From contig BQJS01000001.1 of the NCBI GenBank assembly GCA_021604825.1, positions 1 to 64,000 on the forward strand: a DNA stretch of 64,000 nt. Direction: 5' to 3'. Made by a program: the position numbers and the translations under genes. Below the pieces are notes generated by a model that saw only the letters and a program-made list of their open reading frames with translations, was not told where the DNA came from and did not search any database. The stretch comes from Phycisphaerae bacterium. GTDB lineage: Bacteria; Planctomycetota; Phycisphaerae; UBA1845. Below are positions 34,637 to 43,401 of the stretch, in pieces (positions within the stretch are counted from its first letter, which is position 1; every line of letters begins with the position of its first letter).

Positions 34637-35791
34637 ATGAGTGATGCCATCGTTGCAGTGTGCCCCTCGTGCTCGCAGAAGTACCGCGTGCCCCAAGCCA
34701 ATGTGGGTATGCGCGCACGTTGCAAGAACTGCGGCCAAGCCTTCAAGATTCTCGAAGAACCCCCCATCGACGACGAGACCATCTTTGGATGGGTGACCGA
34801 AGACGACCCCTCAAGCAACAGTGTACTCGGTGGAACCGGGCTGTTTGGCCAGACTTTCAGCGAAGCCACGCATGTGCCTGTCCGCAATCGCTGGGTTCAC
34901 CCAGCCCCGCCTGACGTTCCCAGGGTTGAATTCACCGGGATTGACGAGCAGGGGGCTCATTTCACGTTCGCGCCGAATGACTTGCGCGATCGCGACTTGC
35001 GTTGCTCATTCCCGCATCGATGTGCCCAGTGTTTGGGGCGTGATCAATTGGAAATTCATCTGATCATTTGGCCCGAGAAGGTTCCTGGTCGCGACGCGGC
35101 GATGATCAATGAGACGGAAACGCGAACGCATCGCAAGCTCGAACAGCTCATGGAGGAACATCAGCTCAATTGGTTCCAGTCTCTTGACTCAATCGAGACG
35201 ATGCCGGCTCCGTTTAAGGAACCGTTTCCGTATTGCGTCTGTCCGCACTGCAGTGTGATCGGTGCTATTCGCGGACGCGTTCATTCGGAGAACGCTAAGG
35301 AGATGTGCGAATTGATCATCGCCCATCCGTCGATTGCGCTGGACTTCTATCGCAACAACGGTGGGCGCAACACGGCGGGTTATAAGAAACTGCTCGTGGC
35401 CAGTCGCCAACGACGCGACAACCAATGGAAGTCGCTGGCTGTCGGCGTGCGTATTAAGTTGGGGCAATGGTTCAAACCAAAGAGCGATGAAAATTTCGTG
35501 GGTTACTATGCCGACCGCGATTTCACCCAGTCTGATCGGGGTGCGGCGGGTGTCGTCTTGACCGACAAACGATTGGTCTACAAGAAGTACGCAGCCCTTC
35601 GCGAGTACCGCCTCGACCATCAGGGCTCACTCGATATCGAAGCCACGCCGTCACTCGCCAACATCGATATTCATCAGAACGATTTGAAGGTTTCGACATT
35701 GGCCACCACGCCACTGGCAGCAAGCAGCCTCGCCCGAACCCTCACCAGCATGAACAAAGCCTGGAAAATCAACGTCGAAACACGCCGCTAG
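34637..35791 (+). CDS. MJ0042-type zinc-finger protein of unknown function
   Basis: A 384-residue protein. It opens with an MJ0042-type zinc ribbon at about residues 8-36 (VCPSCSQKYRVPQANVGMRA and the second pair CKNCGQAF). Later come two more Cys pairs (CAQC at about 137, CPHC at about 199), a central part with FRNNGGRN-like features, and a C-terminal domain of strands (GVVLTDKRLVYKKYAALREYRLD) that looks like a PH/GRAM-type fold, where a short linear motif VLTDKRLVYK is common. The protein has no membrane helix. I do not know its function; the ribbon type is frequent in planctomycetes and myxobacteria, often on regulatory proteins. Confidence 0.65.
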   Translation: MSDAIVAVCPSCSQKYRVPQANVGMRARCKNCGQAFKILEEPPIDDETIFGWVTEDDPSSNSVLGGTGLFGQTFSEATHVPVRNRWVHPAPPDVPRVEFTGIDEQGAHFTFAPNDLRDRDLRCSFPHRCAQCLGRDQLEIHLIIWPEKVPGRDAAMINETETRTHRKLEQLMEEHQLNWFQSLDSIETMPAPFKEPFPYCVCPHCSVIGAIRGRVHSENAKEMCELIIAHPSIALDFYRNNGGRNTAGYKKLLVASRQRRDNQWKSLAVGVRIKLGQWFKPKSDENFVGYYADRDFTQSDRGAAGVVLTDKRLVYKKYAALREYRLDHQGSLDIEATPSLANIDIHQNDLKVSTLATTPLAASSLARTLTSMNKAWKINVETRR

Positions 35792-35877
35792 TGCGGTTTC
35801 AATCCAGGTGTAGCGTTTCTGTTGCCGTCGTTGCGCATTACCAGATCCTTGACTTGTCGTGACCGATTTCGCATTCC

Positions 35878-35907
35878 CCTGGATTCCCGCGTGCGCGGGA
35901 ATGACGA
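35878..35907. repeat. dRS3-like inverted repeat, copy
   Basis: ATTCCCGCGTGCGCGGGAAT at 35883-35902 with flanks CTGG and GACG. It lies between the convergent MJ0042-type gene and topA. Confidence 0.85.
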
Positions 35908-36032
35908 CTATGGCCCATCGCTACCTTTGAACTTAGGGCGATCTAGATTCTGGAATTGAATGGGTGATTTCCGTTTGCGGAATCATCAGCGCGGGGATTC
36001 TGAACTAACCAAGGTTGTGGTCCGCGGGCGAA

Positions 36033-38804
36033 TCAAGCTGTGGGGGCTGCGGTTTTCTTTGTGGTCTTTTTCTTGGTTGTTTTCTTTTTTGCCGTCTTTT
36101 TCTTTGTGGCAGCTTTCTTTTTGGTCGCCTTCTTCTTTGTCGTTTTCTTCTTGGCGGTTTTCTTTGCGCGTGGGTCTTTGCCTTGGTCGCGCATTTTTTG
36201 TTCGCGCGCGGCGATGAGTTCGAGACCTTGCTCCAATGTGACCGATGCGGGGTCGCGGCCTTTCGGAATTGTTGCGTTGACTTCGCCGTCGGTGACGTAT
36301 GGACCGAAGCGGCCATTCTTGACCTTTACGTCTGCGTCGCTGTCAGGGTGTTTGCCGAGTTCTGCAATGATCGACGACCCGGCTGCCCGGCGGCGCTTCG
36401 GTTCTTTGAAAATCTTGACGGCTTCTTCGAGTGTCACGCGGGCCAGGTGTTCGTGATTTTCAAGGCTGCGACTGTCAGTACCCATTCGCAAATACGGGCC
36501 GAACTTTCCATCCTGCGCCGTGATCACATCTTCGGATTCCGGGTGCTTTCCCAACTCGCGTGGGTACGAGAGCAGCATCGTCGCTTCTTCCAGCGTCACC
36601 GTTTCGAGCGACATATGCGGCCAAAGGCTGGCCATCTTGGGTTTGGAACCCTTCTTAATGTTACCCTTCGGCGTCAGTTCCGGATCGCCAAGTTGAACGT
36701 AGGGCCCGAATCGGCCGGTCTTGATGTAGATGGGTTGATTCGTTTCCGGGTGGTTCCCAAGAACGCGATCGCCCAGCGCGGCTTGTTCGAGCAACTCAAG
36801 AGCCCGCTCGATGGTCAGTTCGTCGGGTGCGATATCTTCGGGGACCGTCGCACGCAGATCCTCATCACCGGCTTGTACATAGGGGCCATACCGACCGACC
36901 CGTGCAAAGACCTCGATGCCGTCCGCGTTGGTTCCCAATCGTATCGAACAGATAGAGCGGGCATCGATCTCTTCCCATCCCGATCCGATGAGTTGCTTCA
37001 ACCCAATGTCTGCAACATGGTCGCCATTCTTTTTCGCTTTGGGGTCACCAAAGTAGAAGTCGTGCAACCACGGTCCAGCTTCTCGATCGCCGTTTGCAAT
37101 CGCGTCCAGTCCATCTTCCATCTTCGCGGTGAATTCGTAATCCACCAATTCCGGCAGATGCGTCTCCAGCAAGTTCACCACGGCGAATGCTGTAAACGTC
37201 GGCACCAGAGCGGTGCCTTTCTTCCAAACGTAACCGCGATCCTGAATGGTTTGAATGATGCTCGCATAGGTAGATGGGCGGCCAATCCCGCGCTCTTCGA
37301 GCTCCTTCACAAGCGAAGCTTCGGTAAATCGAGCCGGTGGCTGGGTGGTATGACCGGATGGCGTAACTTCCTCGGCAACCAACGCCTCGCCGACTTTAAG
37401 CGGAGGAAGGATGGTCTCTTGATCTTCCAACTTGGCGTCCGGATCGTCCGACCCTTCAACATAGGCCCGCAGAAAACCAGGGAATTGAATCACCTTGCCC
37501 GAGGTCGTGAAGACGGCTTGCCCTTCGTCGCCAGCATCTGCCACAATCCGCACGCTCGTTCGTACACCTTTCGCGTCCTTCATTTGCGAGGCAACGGTGC
37601 GCGTCCAGATCAATTCGTACAGCTTGAGCGCGTCACTATCCAGCTCCTTGGCCATCTCCTTCGGCGTGCGAAAGGCATCACCGGTTGGGCGAATCGCTTC
37701 GTGAGCTTCCTGGGCATTTTTGCTTTTTCGTTTATAGGTTCGTGGAGCGTCGGGCAGATAGTCGGCTCCATACAATTCTTTGATCTGCTCGCGTGACGCA
37801 TTCAACGCCTGATCAGAGAGATGCGTCGAGTCCGTTCGCATGTAACTGATGAAACCATTTTCGTACAGACCCTGCGCCAAGCGCATCGTTCGTTGCGCGC
37901 CAAACCGAAGCTTGCGTGCCGCTTCCTGCTGCAATGACGAAGTGATAAACGGTGGATGCGGTTTGTTGGTAAATGGCCTTTCTTTGACTTCGCCGACTTC
38001 GAACTTGCCGGTGCGAAGTCGATCAGCCACTTTGCTCGCGGAGGCTTCGTCAAGCAGTCGAACACTATCCGCATTCTTAAGCTTTCCCGTCGTCTCTTGA
38101 AAATCTTTGCCGACCGCTAAGCGCAAGCCGCCCAACTCAACCATTCGGGCTGGCAGTGGTGAATCCTGTGCGGTCAGTTTGGCATCGATGTCCCAATAAC
38201 CCGCGCTGACGAAACGCATCCGCGCTCGTTCGCGATTGACGATCAGGCGCGTCGATACCGACTGCACTCGGCCAGCCGACAATCGTGGCTTGACCTTGCG
38301 CCACAGAACGGGCGAGACTTCATAACCAAACAAGCGGTCGAGTATTCGGCGGGACTCTTGGGCGCTGACCAACTGGCGATCGATGTCGCGCGTGTGGTCG
38401 ATGGCGTTCACAATCGCGGATTTGGTGATCTCATCGAACACCATGCGCTTGACGGGAACCTTCGGATTGAGCACCTCTTGCAGATGCCAGGCGATCGCCT
38501 CCCCTTCGCGGTCTTCGTCCGTCGCGAGATACAATTCATCGACGGCCTTCAACATCTTGCGAAGCTTGGTAACCTGTGCCTTCTTACTCTTGGGGACGAT
38601 GTAGAGAGGTTCGAAATCGCTCTCGACATTGACGCCAAGCCGCGACCACGGTTCCTTCTTATAGGCTTCGGGGATTTCGGCGGCGTTGGAGGGCAGGTCG
38701 CGAATGTGTCCGATGGAGGATTCAACCTCGAACCCGCTCCCAAGGTACTTGGAGATGGTCTTGGCCTTCGCGGGCGATTCGACGATAACGAGTGCTTTGG
38801 TCAT
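36033..38804 (-). CDS. topA: DNA topoisomerase I
   Basis: A 923-residue type IA topoisomerase that relaxes negative supercoils. The Toprim domain opens with IVESPAKAKTISKYLG and contains ATDEDREGEAIAWHL; the active-site Tyr is in NGFISYMRTDSTHLS. The central domain with RLSAGRVQSVSTRLI is complete. Instead of zinc fingers, the C-terminal third (about residues 590-860) has repeated short units of the form GRFGPYVQLGD (five or six), typical of topoisomerase C-terminal repeats of several phyla, and it ends in about 45 residues of almost pure Lys, Thr and Ala. That tail probably binds DNA. The gene has its own divergent promoter region against lepA. Confidence 0.96.
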   Translation of the reverse strand: MTKALVIVESPAKAKTISKYLGSGFEVESSIGHIRDLPSNAAEIPEAYKKEPWSRLGVNVESDFEPLYIVPKSKKAQVTKLRKMLKAVDELYLATDEDREGEAIAWHLQEVLNPKVPVKRMVFDEITKSAIVNAIDHTRDIDRQLVSAQESRRILDRLFGYEVSPVLWRKVKPRLSAGRVQSVSTRLIVNRERARMRFVSAGYWDIDAKLTAQDSPLPARMVELGGLRLAVGKDFQETTGKLKNADSVRLLDEASASKVADRLRTGKFEVGEVKERPFTNKPHPPFITSSLQQEAARKLRFGAQRTMRLAQGLYENGFISYMRTDSTHLSDQALNASREQIKELYGADYLPDAPRTYKRKSKNAQEAHEAIRPTGDAFRTPKEMAKELDSDALKLYELIWTRTVASQMKDAKGVRTSVRIVADAGDEGQAVFTTSGKVIQFPGFLRAYVEGSDDPDAKLEDQETILPPLKVGEALVAEEVTPSGHTTQPPARFTEASLVKELEERGIGRPSTYASIIQTIQDRGYVWKKGTALVPTFTAFAVVNLLETHLPELVDYEFTAKMEDGLDAIANGDREAGPWLHDFYFGDPKAKKNGDHVADIGLKQLIGSGWEEIDARSICSIRLGTNADGIEVFARVGRYGPYVQAGDEDLRATVPEDIAPDELTIERALELLEQAALGDRVLGNHPETNQPIYIKTGRFGPYVQLGDPELTPKGNIKKGSKPKMASLWPHMSLETVTLEEATMLLSYPRELGKHPESEDVITAQDGKFGPYLRMGTDSRSLENHEHLARVTLEEAVKIFKEPKRRRAAGSSIIAELGKHPDSDADVKVKNGRFGPYVTDGEVNATIPKGRDPASVTLEQGLELIAAREQKMRDQGKDPRAKKTAKKKTTKKKATKKKAATKKKTAKKKTTKKKTTKKTAAPTA

Positions 38805-39289
38805 AGGGGCGAACAGGAAACCGGAAAGTTGTGTCCTTTGTCAAGATGCGATTTGACGATAACCTGCCCGCCAAGCCGCCCGATTGTTGCGTAACTGCCT
38901 TTGCAAAATAAGGTTATGTCAGTATATTTACATTGTGAAAGATTCTCGCGAGAGTTGCGATCTCTCCCTTTTTTGATGTTTTGCGCACATTGGCCAGCTG
39001 GTCTTGGTGCCGCCAACTGCCCAAATTGTATGCCGATCAGGGGATTTGGACTCATGCGGCTCGCCAAATCAGCCCTGAGCGTCGTATCGTCCACATGGCA
39101 CATTCAAAATGAGGAAATATCGTCAACGGCCTCAACCCTTAATCCGGTTTAGTCAAGCCGCTCGTTTCGGGTGCTGGTGAGTTGTTGCGATCAAAATATA
39201 ATGCGGGGCTATGCGGATTTTGACCGAACAGCCCATTGGCTGTGAATCCCGCGTTGGGGCACTGAAGTGAAAGAACTGGTGACGACAGC
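38805..39289. other. Divergent intergenic region between topA and lepA
   Basis: 485 bp with both promoters expected. An open frame at 38901-39152 on the plus strand has no ribosome site or protein-like composition. A patch near 38905-38950 (GCAAAATAAGGTTATGTCAG, then TATTTACATTG) is AT-rich and may be promoter DNA for topA. No repeat is seen. Confidence 0.5.
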
Positions 39290-41089
39290 ATGACGGACCT
39301 CAAGCTTATTCGCAATTTTGCCATCGTCGCCCACATCGATCACGGCAAGAGCACGCTCGCCGATCGGCTTATGGAGCACGCGGGGGCTGTCAGCCAGCGC
39401 GAACTCAAAGCCCAGATGCTTGACGACATGGATCTCGAGCGCGAGATGGGTATCACCATCAAAGCCAACCGCTGCTCGATGAAATACAAATTCGAGGGCG
39501 AAGAATATTTGCTCAACCTTCTCGACACACCGGGACACGTTGACTTTCATTACGAAGTGTCGCGCGCCCTGACCGCGTGCGAAGGTGTGCTTCTGCTCGT
39601 CGATGCGGCGCAGGGTATTCAAGCGCAGACCGTCGCCAATGCTTACCTTGCAGTGGAAGCAGCTACCGAGATTATTCCCGTCATCAACAAGATCGACCTG
39701 CCCGGTGCGCACCCGGAAGACTGTGCCCTCGAACTCGAACATGTTTTGGGCATACCCGCCGACGAGGCCATCTTCACCTCGGCTAAGACGGGCCAGGGGA
39801 TTGACGAATTGTTTGAAGCGATCGTCAAGCGGATGCCCGCGCCCGAGCCCGACCCGGAATCCAAACTCAGGGCCCTCGTCTACGACGCCAAGAACGATGT
39901 GCATCGTGGTGTGATTACGCATGTGCGACTGTTCGGCGGAACCATGAAGCGCGGCGACAAGATGCGCTTTGTGGCCGCTGGCTCGGAACGCATCATTACT
40001 GAGGTGGGTAAGTTCACGCCGAAACCTGGCGCTGTCGACTCACTTTCTGCCGGCGATGTGGGATATGTTCTTGCGAGCATCAAGACCATCGCCGACGTTA
40101 ATATCGGTGATACCATCACGCTCGCCCACGATCCAACCGATCGGCCGCTGCCGGGTTACCAAGCTCCGCAGCAAATGGTCTTCTGCGACTTTTTCCCCGG
40201 ACCGGGGACTGAAACGCCCGACCTGCGCGATGCGTTCGAGAAACTGTGGCTTAACGACAGTTCGTTTACCTATGAAACGACATCGTCCGATGCGTTGGGG
40301 ATTGGTTTTCGTTGCGGGTTTCTCGGCTTGCTCCACATGAAGATCATTCAGGAGCGACTTGAGCGCGAGGGCGATGTCAACATTGTGCAGACCGCGCCCA
40401 CGGTGACCTACGAAGTGGAACTCAAAGACGGTACGACGATGCACATCGAATCGCCGAGCGAGTTGCCTGATCTGTCGATTGTGGCCGACATTCGCGAACC
40501 GATTTGCAATGCGTCCGTGATTGTGCCGGCTGAGTACATCGGCGACGTGCTGAAGATTTCGCTCGAACGTCGGGGCACGCATACGAAGACCGAGTACCTT
40601 TCACCCACCCGCGTGCTGCTCAACTTTGAGTTTCCGTTGGGCGAGATCATTTACGACTATTACGACAAACTCAAAAGCGCGACGAAGGGTTACGGAACGG
40701 CTGACTACGACGTCACTGGTTTCCGCAGCGACAAACTCGTCAAGCTCGACATCCTAGTCAACGCGATGCCGGTCGATGCCCTAAGCGTCATCGTCCACCG
40801 CGACAAAGCCTCCACGAGAGGCCGGCGCTTGATCCAACGATTGAAGAAGGAAATCTCCCGCCACCAATTCGAGATCCCGCTACAAGCCGCCATCGGTGGA
40901 AAGATCGTCGCCCGCGAAACCATCGCCGCAATGCGAAAAGACGTCACCGCAAAATGCTACGGCGGCGACATCACCCGAAAGCGCAAGCTCTTAGAGAAGC
41001 AAAAAGAGGGCAAGAAAAGAATGAAGCAAGTCGGCATGGTGGCCATCCCCCAAGGAGCCTTCATGTCGATCCTTGATCCGGGGGATTAG
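39290..41089 (+). CDS. lepA: Elongation factor 4 (LepA)
   Basis: A 599-residue ribosome-associated GTPase that back-translocates or remodels stalled ribosomes. The G motifs are AHIDHGKSTLADRL (G1), DTPGHVDF (G3) and NKIDLPGA (G4). Domains II, III and V follow, and the LepA-specific C-terminal domain has NAMPVDALSVIVHRDKA, AIGGKIVARETIAAMRKDVTAKCYGGDITRKRKLLEKQKEGKKRMK. The length is exactly that of the family. It is a single gene with the next cassette starting about 150 bp downstream on the same strand. Confidence 0.97.
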   Translation: MTDLKLIRNFAIVAHIDHGKSTLADRLMEHAGAVSQRELKAQMLDDMDLEREMGITIKANRCSMKYKFEGEEYLLNLLDTPGHVDFHYEVSRALTACEGVLLLVDAAQGIQAQTVANAYLAVEAATEIIPVINKIDLPGAHPEDCALELEHVLGIPADEAIFTSAKTGQGIDELFEAIVKRMPAPEPDPESKLRALVYDAKNDVHRGVITHVRLFGGTMKRGDKMRFVAAGSERIITEVGKFTPKPGAVDSLSAGDVGYVLASIKTIADVNIGDTITLAHDPTDRPLPGYQAPQQMVFCDFFPGPGTETPDLRDAFEKLWLNDSSFTYETTSSDALGIGFRCGFLGLLHMKIIQERLEREGDVNIVQTAPTVTYEVELKDGTTMHIESPSELPDLSIVADIREPICNASVIVPAEYIGDVLKISLERRGTHTKTEYLSPTRVLLNFEFPLGEIIYDYYDKLKSATKGYGTADYDVTGFRSDKLVKLDILVNAMPVDALSVIVHRDKASTRGRRLIQRLKKEISRHQFEIPLQAAIGGKIVARETIAAMRKDVTAKCYGGDITRKRKLLEKQKEGKKRMKQVGMVAIPQGAFMSILDPGD

Positions 41090-41237
41090 GAGGCAACAAG
41101 GCGACGAAATCAAACGCGACGCTAGAAATAATGCTTGCGGCACGGATTGGACAGAATCAGAATGGACCAAACGTGGATTCGCGCAACTCCAAGGTAACGA
41201 TAAGGAACTGCCCTCTAGGCACGAACGTAAGATTGCC

Positions 41238-42068
41238 ATGATGACTTCTCCATTGCCCGACTTTACAGACCCCCCAATTGTGGAAGTTGCTCTATCGGTT
41301 CAGTTTGAGCAACTCGCTGCACTTCGATCAGCGCAGATTGGACTGCTTTGGCAACGATTCCGTGATCGGTTTCCAAAGATTGAGGAGCACGCACCTTTAA
41401 AGCCCTTTATAGAGCGCTTTGGAATAACGGAGCCGCAACCGACAAATGTAAGAGTTGAGTTGACGAATGAGCCTCCAGTTCATCGATCGTGGTTTATCAA
41501 CGAAGAAGGATCTCAATTAATCCAAGTCCAACAAGATAGGTTCATTCACAATTGGCGAAAAATAGGACACGGCGACCAGTATCCAAGATACGAAAAAGTA
41601 AAGGAGGCTTTTCGGAATGAGCTGAAGGAATTTGAGCGCTTTTGCCACGAAGAAGATATTGGCGATTTGCTGCCGAATCAATGCGAGATCACTTACGTCA
41701 ACCACATCGTTGCGGGAAAAGGGTGGGAGCATCATTGTGATCTTGACAAAGTGTTAACGTTTTCCTCATCTGAATACAGCAATTCTTTCCTCCCTAATCT
41801 TGAAGACGCACGACTGTCGTATCGTTACAAGATGTCTGATACAGACGGTGCACCGAGAGGAAGGCTGCATGTTTCGGTTGAGAGCGCATTAAGGCGGGAA
41901 GATAATCGGCCGATGTTTCTACTAAATCTCGTTTCGAGAGGATGCCCAACGAAGAATAACATCGATGGCGCGATGGATTTTCTTGATTGGGGTCGCGAGT
42001 GGGTTGTCCGAGGGTTTGATGCGGTAACTAGCGAAACCATGCACGCGATTTGGGGGAAAACGAAATGA
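41238..42068 (+). CDS. TIGR04255-type protein, first gene of a three-gene cassette
   Basis: A 276-residue soluble protein. The N-terminal pattern PLPDFTDPPIVEVALSVQFEQL, followed by a W...F...FP segment (LWQRFRDRFPKIEE), is that of the sporadically distributed TIGR04255 family. The middle has PPVHRSWFINEEGSQLIQVQ and DRFIHNWRKIG, and the end a WGREWVVRGFDAVTS segment. The family's activity is unknown. The ATG at 41238 starts directly before the domain; an earlier frame overlapping lepA is unlikely. Its stop overlaps the next start (ATGA), so the genes are translated together. Composition is slightly AT-richer than in lepA, consistent with acquisition, though that is an impression rather than a count. 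Confidence 0.75.
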   Translation: MMTSPLPDFTDPPIVEVALSVQFEQLAALRSAQIGLLWQRFRDRFPKIEEHAPLKPFIERFGITEPQPTNVRVELTNEPPVHRSWFINEEGSQLIQVQQDRFIHNWRKIGHGDQYPRYEKVKEAFRNELKEFERFCHEEDIGDLLPNQCEITYVNHIVAGKGWEHHCDLDKVLTFSSSEYSNSFLPNLEDARLSYRYKMSDTDGAPRGRLHVSVESALRREDNRPMFLLNLVSRGCPTKNNIDGAMDFLDWGREWVVRGFDAVTSETMHAIWGKTK

Positions 42069-42607
42069 GCACTATACTGTCAAGCCCAATTCCATCCACG
42101 TCAAGGCTTTCCGATAAAGATTGGCGTTCTGCTGTCGAGACAAATCCAAACAACATGCTCCGTATGACGCTTTCCGAGCCGGTACAACGGTCATGGAGTG
42201 GAACCTATCGCTTAGGTGACTATGGGTCGTTGGTTGTATCTGTTCAAGCCCCCCCCCCTAACTGGGTTATTCCGACACTTCAAGCAATGGGCGAGCTTTT
42301 GGAGCTCCGAACGGACTGGGATAGTTACGGCGCAAAAAGAATCAACCCAAGTCATGTAATTGCCGCGATTAATCTCTTGACATTAGTAATGACAGAGAAC
42401 ATTCCCATTCCATCGGTTGTGCCGACGAGTTGTGGTGGCGTACAGCTTGAATGGCACACGAATGGAATTGACTTGGAAATCTCGACAGTTTCATCTTACC
42501 GCTTCCTAGTTTCATTTGAAAACTCAGGGGAAGAAAAGGAATGGGAATTGACAGCTGATCTCAATGATTTAGTTGAATGTCTATCAAAACTCTCAAATAG
42601 GCCATAA
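42065..42607 (+). CDS. Unknown protein, second gene of the TIGR04255 cassette
   Basis: A 180-residue soluble protein with no family that I recognise. Visible features are an N-terminal Ser/Thr/Pro-rich part, a strand-rich middle (SWSGTYRLGDYGSLVVSVQ), the short motif ELRTDWDSYGAKRINPSH, which resembles a segment found in many small proteins encoded beside TIGR04255, and a C-terminal part with strands (LEWHTNGIDLEISTV, YRFLVSFENSGEEKEWEL). It starts with an ATGA overlap of the first gene. A run of nine C at 42249-42257 encodes Pro-Pro-Pro and could slip. The third gene follows by 20 bp. Confidence 0.65.
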   Translation: MSTILSSPIPSTSRLSDKDWRSAVETNPNNMLRMTLSEPVQRSWSGTYRLGDYGSLVVSVQAPPPNWVIPTLQAMGELLELRTDWDSYGAKRINPSHVIAAINLLTLVMTENIPIPSVVPTSCGGVQLEWHTNGIDLEISTVSSYRFLVSFENSGEEKEWELTADLNDLVECLSKLSNRP

Positions 42608-42627
42608 ACCTTCCAGACTAGCTGCCA

Positions 42628-43014
42628 ATGCCTGAATTCATCGATGATCCGACAATTGAAAATGATGCGGAACTTTGGCGACGTGTGCATCCCAAGCTAA
42701 TCGTTGCTGATGAGAACCGAAACTCGATTCGAGTTTCCACGGCCGCGTTCAATGATCCATCGATGTCCGTCGTGTTGGCTAAGGCGGTCTTGGAATCAGG
42801 ACGAACAGCGCGGGATGTCTTGGTTGGGCGCGAGGGCTTTGCGCTTACTTCAATCACAGCTGGGCTTGCTCGGGAATGCAACCAAGGGATTGCTCGTGAT
42901 CCCGTAGACGATGAAGTTGCCCACGCAGTAGTGTTTGGCAACAAGCCACGAAGTGTAAAAAAGACGTTTGTAAGACATTCGCAGTGGGTTATTCCACCAG
43001 TAGTCGCCATGTAA
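42628..43014 (+). CDS. Unknown protein, third gene of the TIGR04255 cassette
   Basis: A 128-residue soluble protein. It begins PEFIDDPTIENDAELWRRV, then has SIRVSTAAFNDPSMSVVLAKAV, a segment with GFALTSITAGLARECNQGI, and DEVAHAVVFGNKPRSVKKTF before the end WVIPPVV. The order of a Ser-x-AF, a D-P-S-M-S-V, and a H-A-x-V-x-G segment is one I have seen in small stand-alone proteins next to TIGR04255-type genes, but no function is known to me. It lies 20 bp behind the second gene and completes the cassette; the next gene is on the other strand. Confidence 0.65.
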   Translation: MPEFIDDPTIENDAELWRRVHPKLIVADENRNSIRVSTAAFNDPSMSVVLAKAVLESGRTARDVLVGREGFALTSITAGLARECNQGIARDPVDDEVAHAVVFGNKPRSVKKTFVRHSQWVIPPVVAM

Positions 43015-43038
43015 GGCTTGTCGTGCGGACCTTCCGTT

Positions 43039-43353
43039 TCATGTCGGAACGTTTGGGGTGCCGCATTCGGGGCAGGTGTCGACTCCTGATCTTCTGATGT
43101 CGTAGCCGCATTTCGTGCAGAGGCCCTGTTCTTGTCGGTTTTCTTTGATGTTGTCGATATTGCCCTTCCATGTGACGGCACCGTAAACCACACCGACGAT
43201 TAGCCAGATCGGTAAGTACCAGAGGCATCGCAAGACGTGATTCCAAAACCGGCTGGGTTTAAACGTGGGCATTAGCAATACCCAAGTCAATCCGACGAAT
43301 AGCGTGACGCCGATCGCGGATTTGATGATGTATTTGGCTTTTGAATCTTCCAT
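43039..43353 (-). CDS. Small membrane protein with C-terminal zinc ribbon
   Basis: A 104-residue protein: two hydrophobic helices (about residues 12-30, SAIGVTLFVGLTWVLLMP, and 41-62, LRCLWYLPIWLIVGVVYG), then a basic linker and the zinc ribbon CTKCGYDIRRSGVDTCPECG near the C terminus. The ribbon is the same type as in the proteins at 3228, 29373 and 32948. It lies 48 bp downstream of the molybdenum hydroxylase gene on the same strand and could share its transcript, but nothing shows a functional link. Confidence 0.75.
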   Translation of the reverse strand: MEDSKAKYIIKSAIGVTLFVGLTWVLLMPTFKPSRFWNHVLRCLWYLPIWLIVGVVYGAVTWKGNIDNIKENRQEQGLCTKCGYDIRRSGVDTCPECGTPNVPT

Positions 43354-43401
43354 CGAGAATCGCTTGCGCGACCCCTCGCGTTTTGGTCCGCGGAGCGGAC
43401 C

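Noticed and set aside
36015..37796. 593-codon open frame on the plus strand
   Set aside because: It lies wholly inside topA on the opposite strand; its product is Phe/Arg-rich mirror sequence of the topoisomerase codons.
38901..39152. 83-codon frame between topA and lepA
   Set aside because: No ribosome site, odd composition and no family look.
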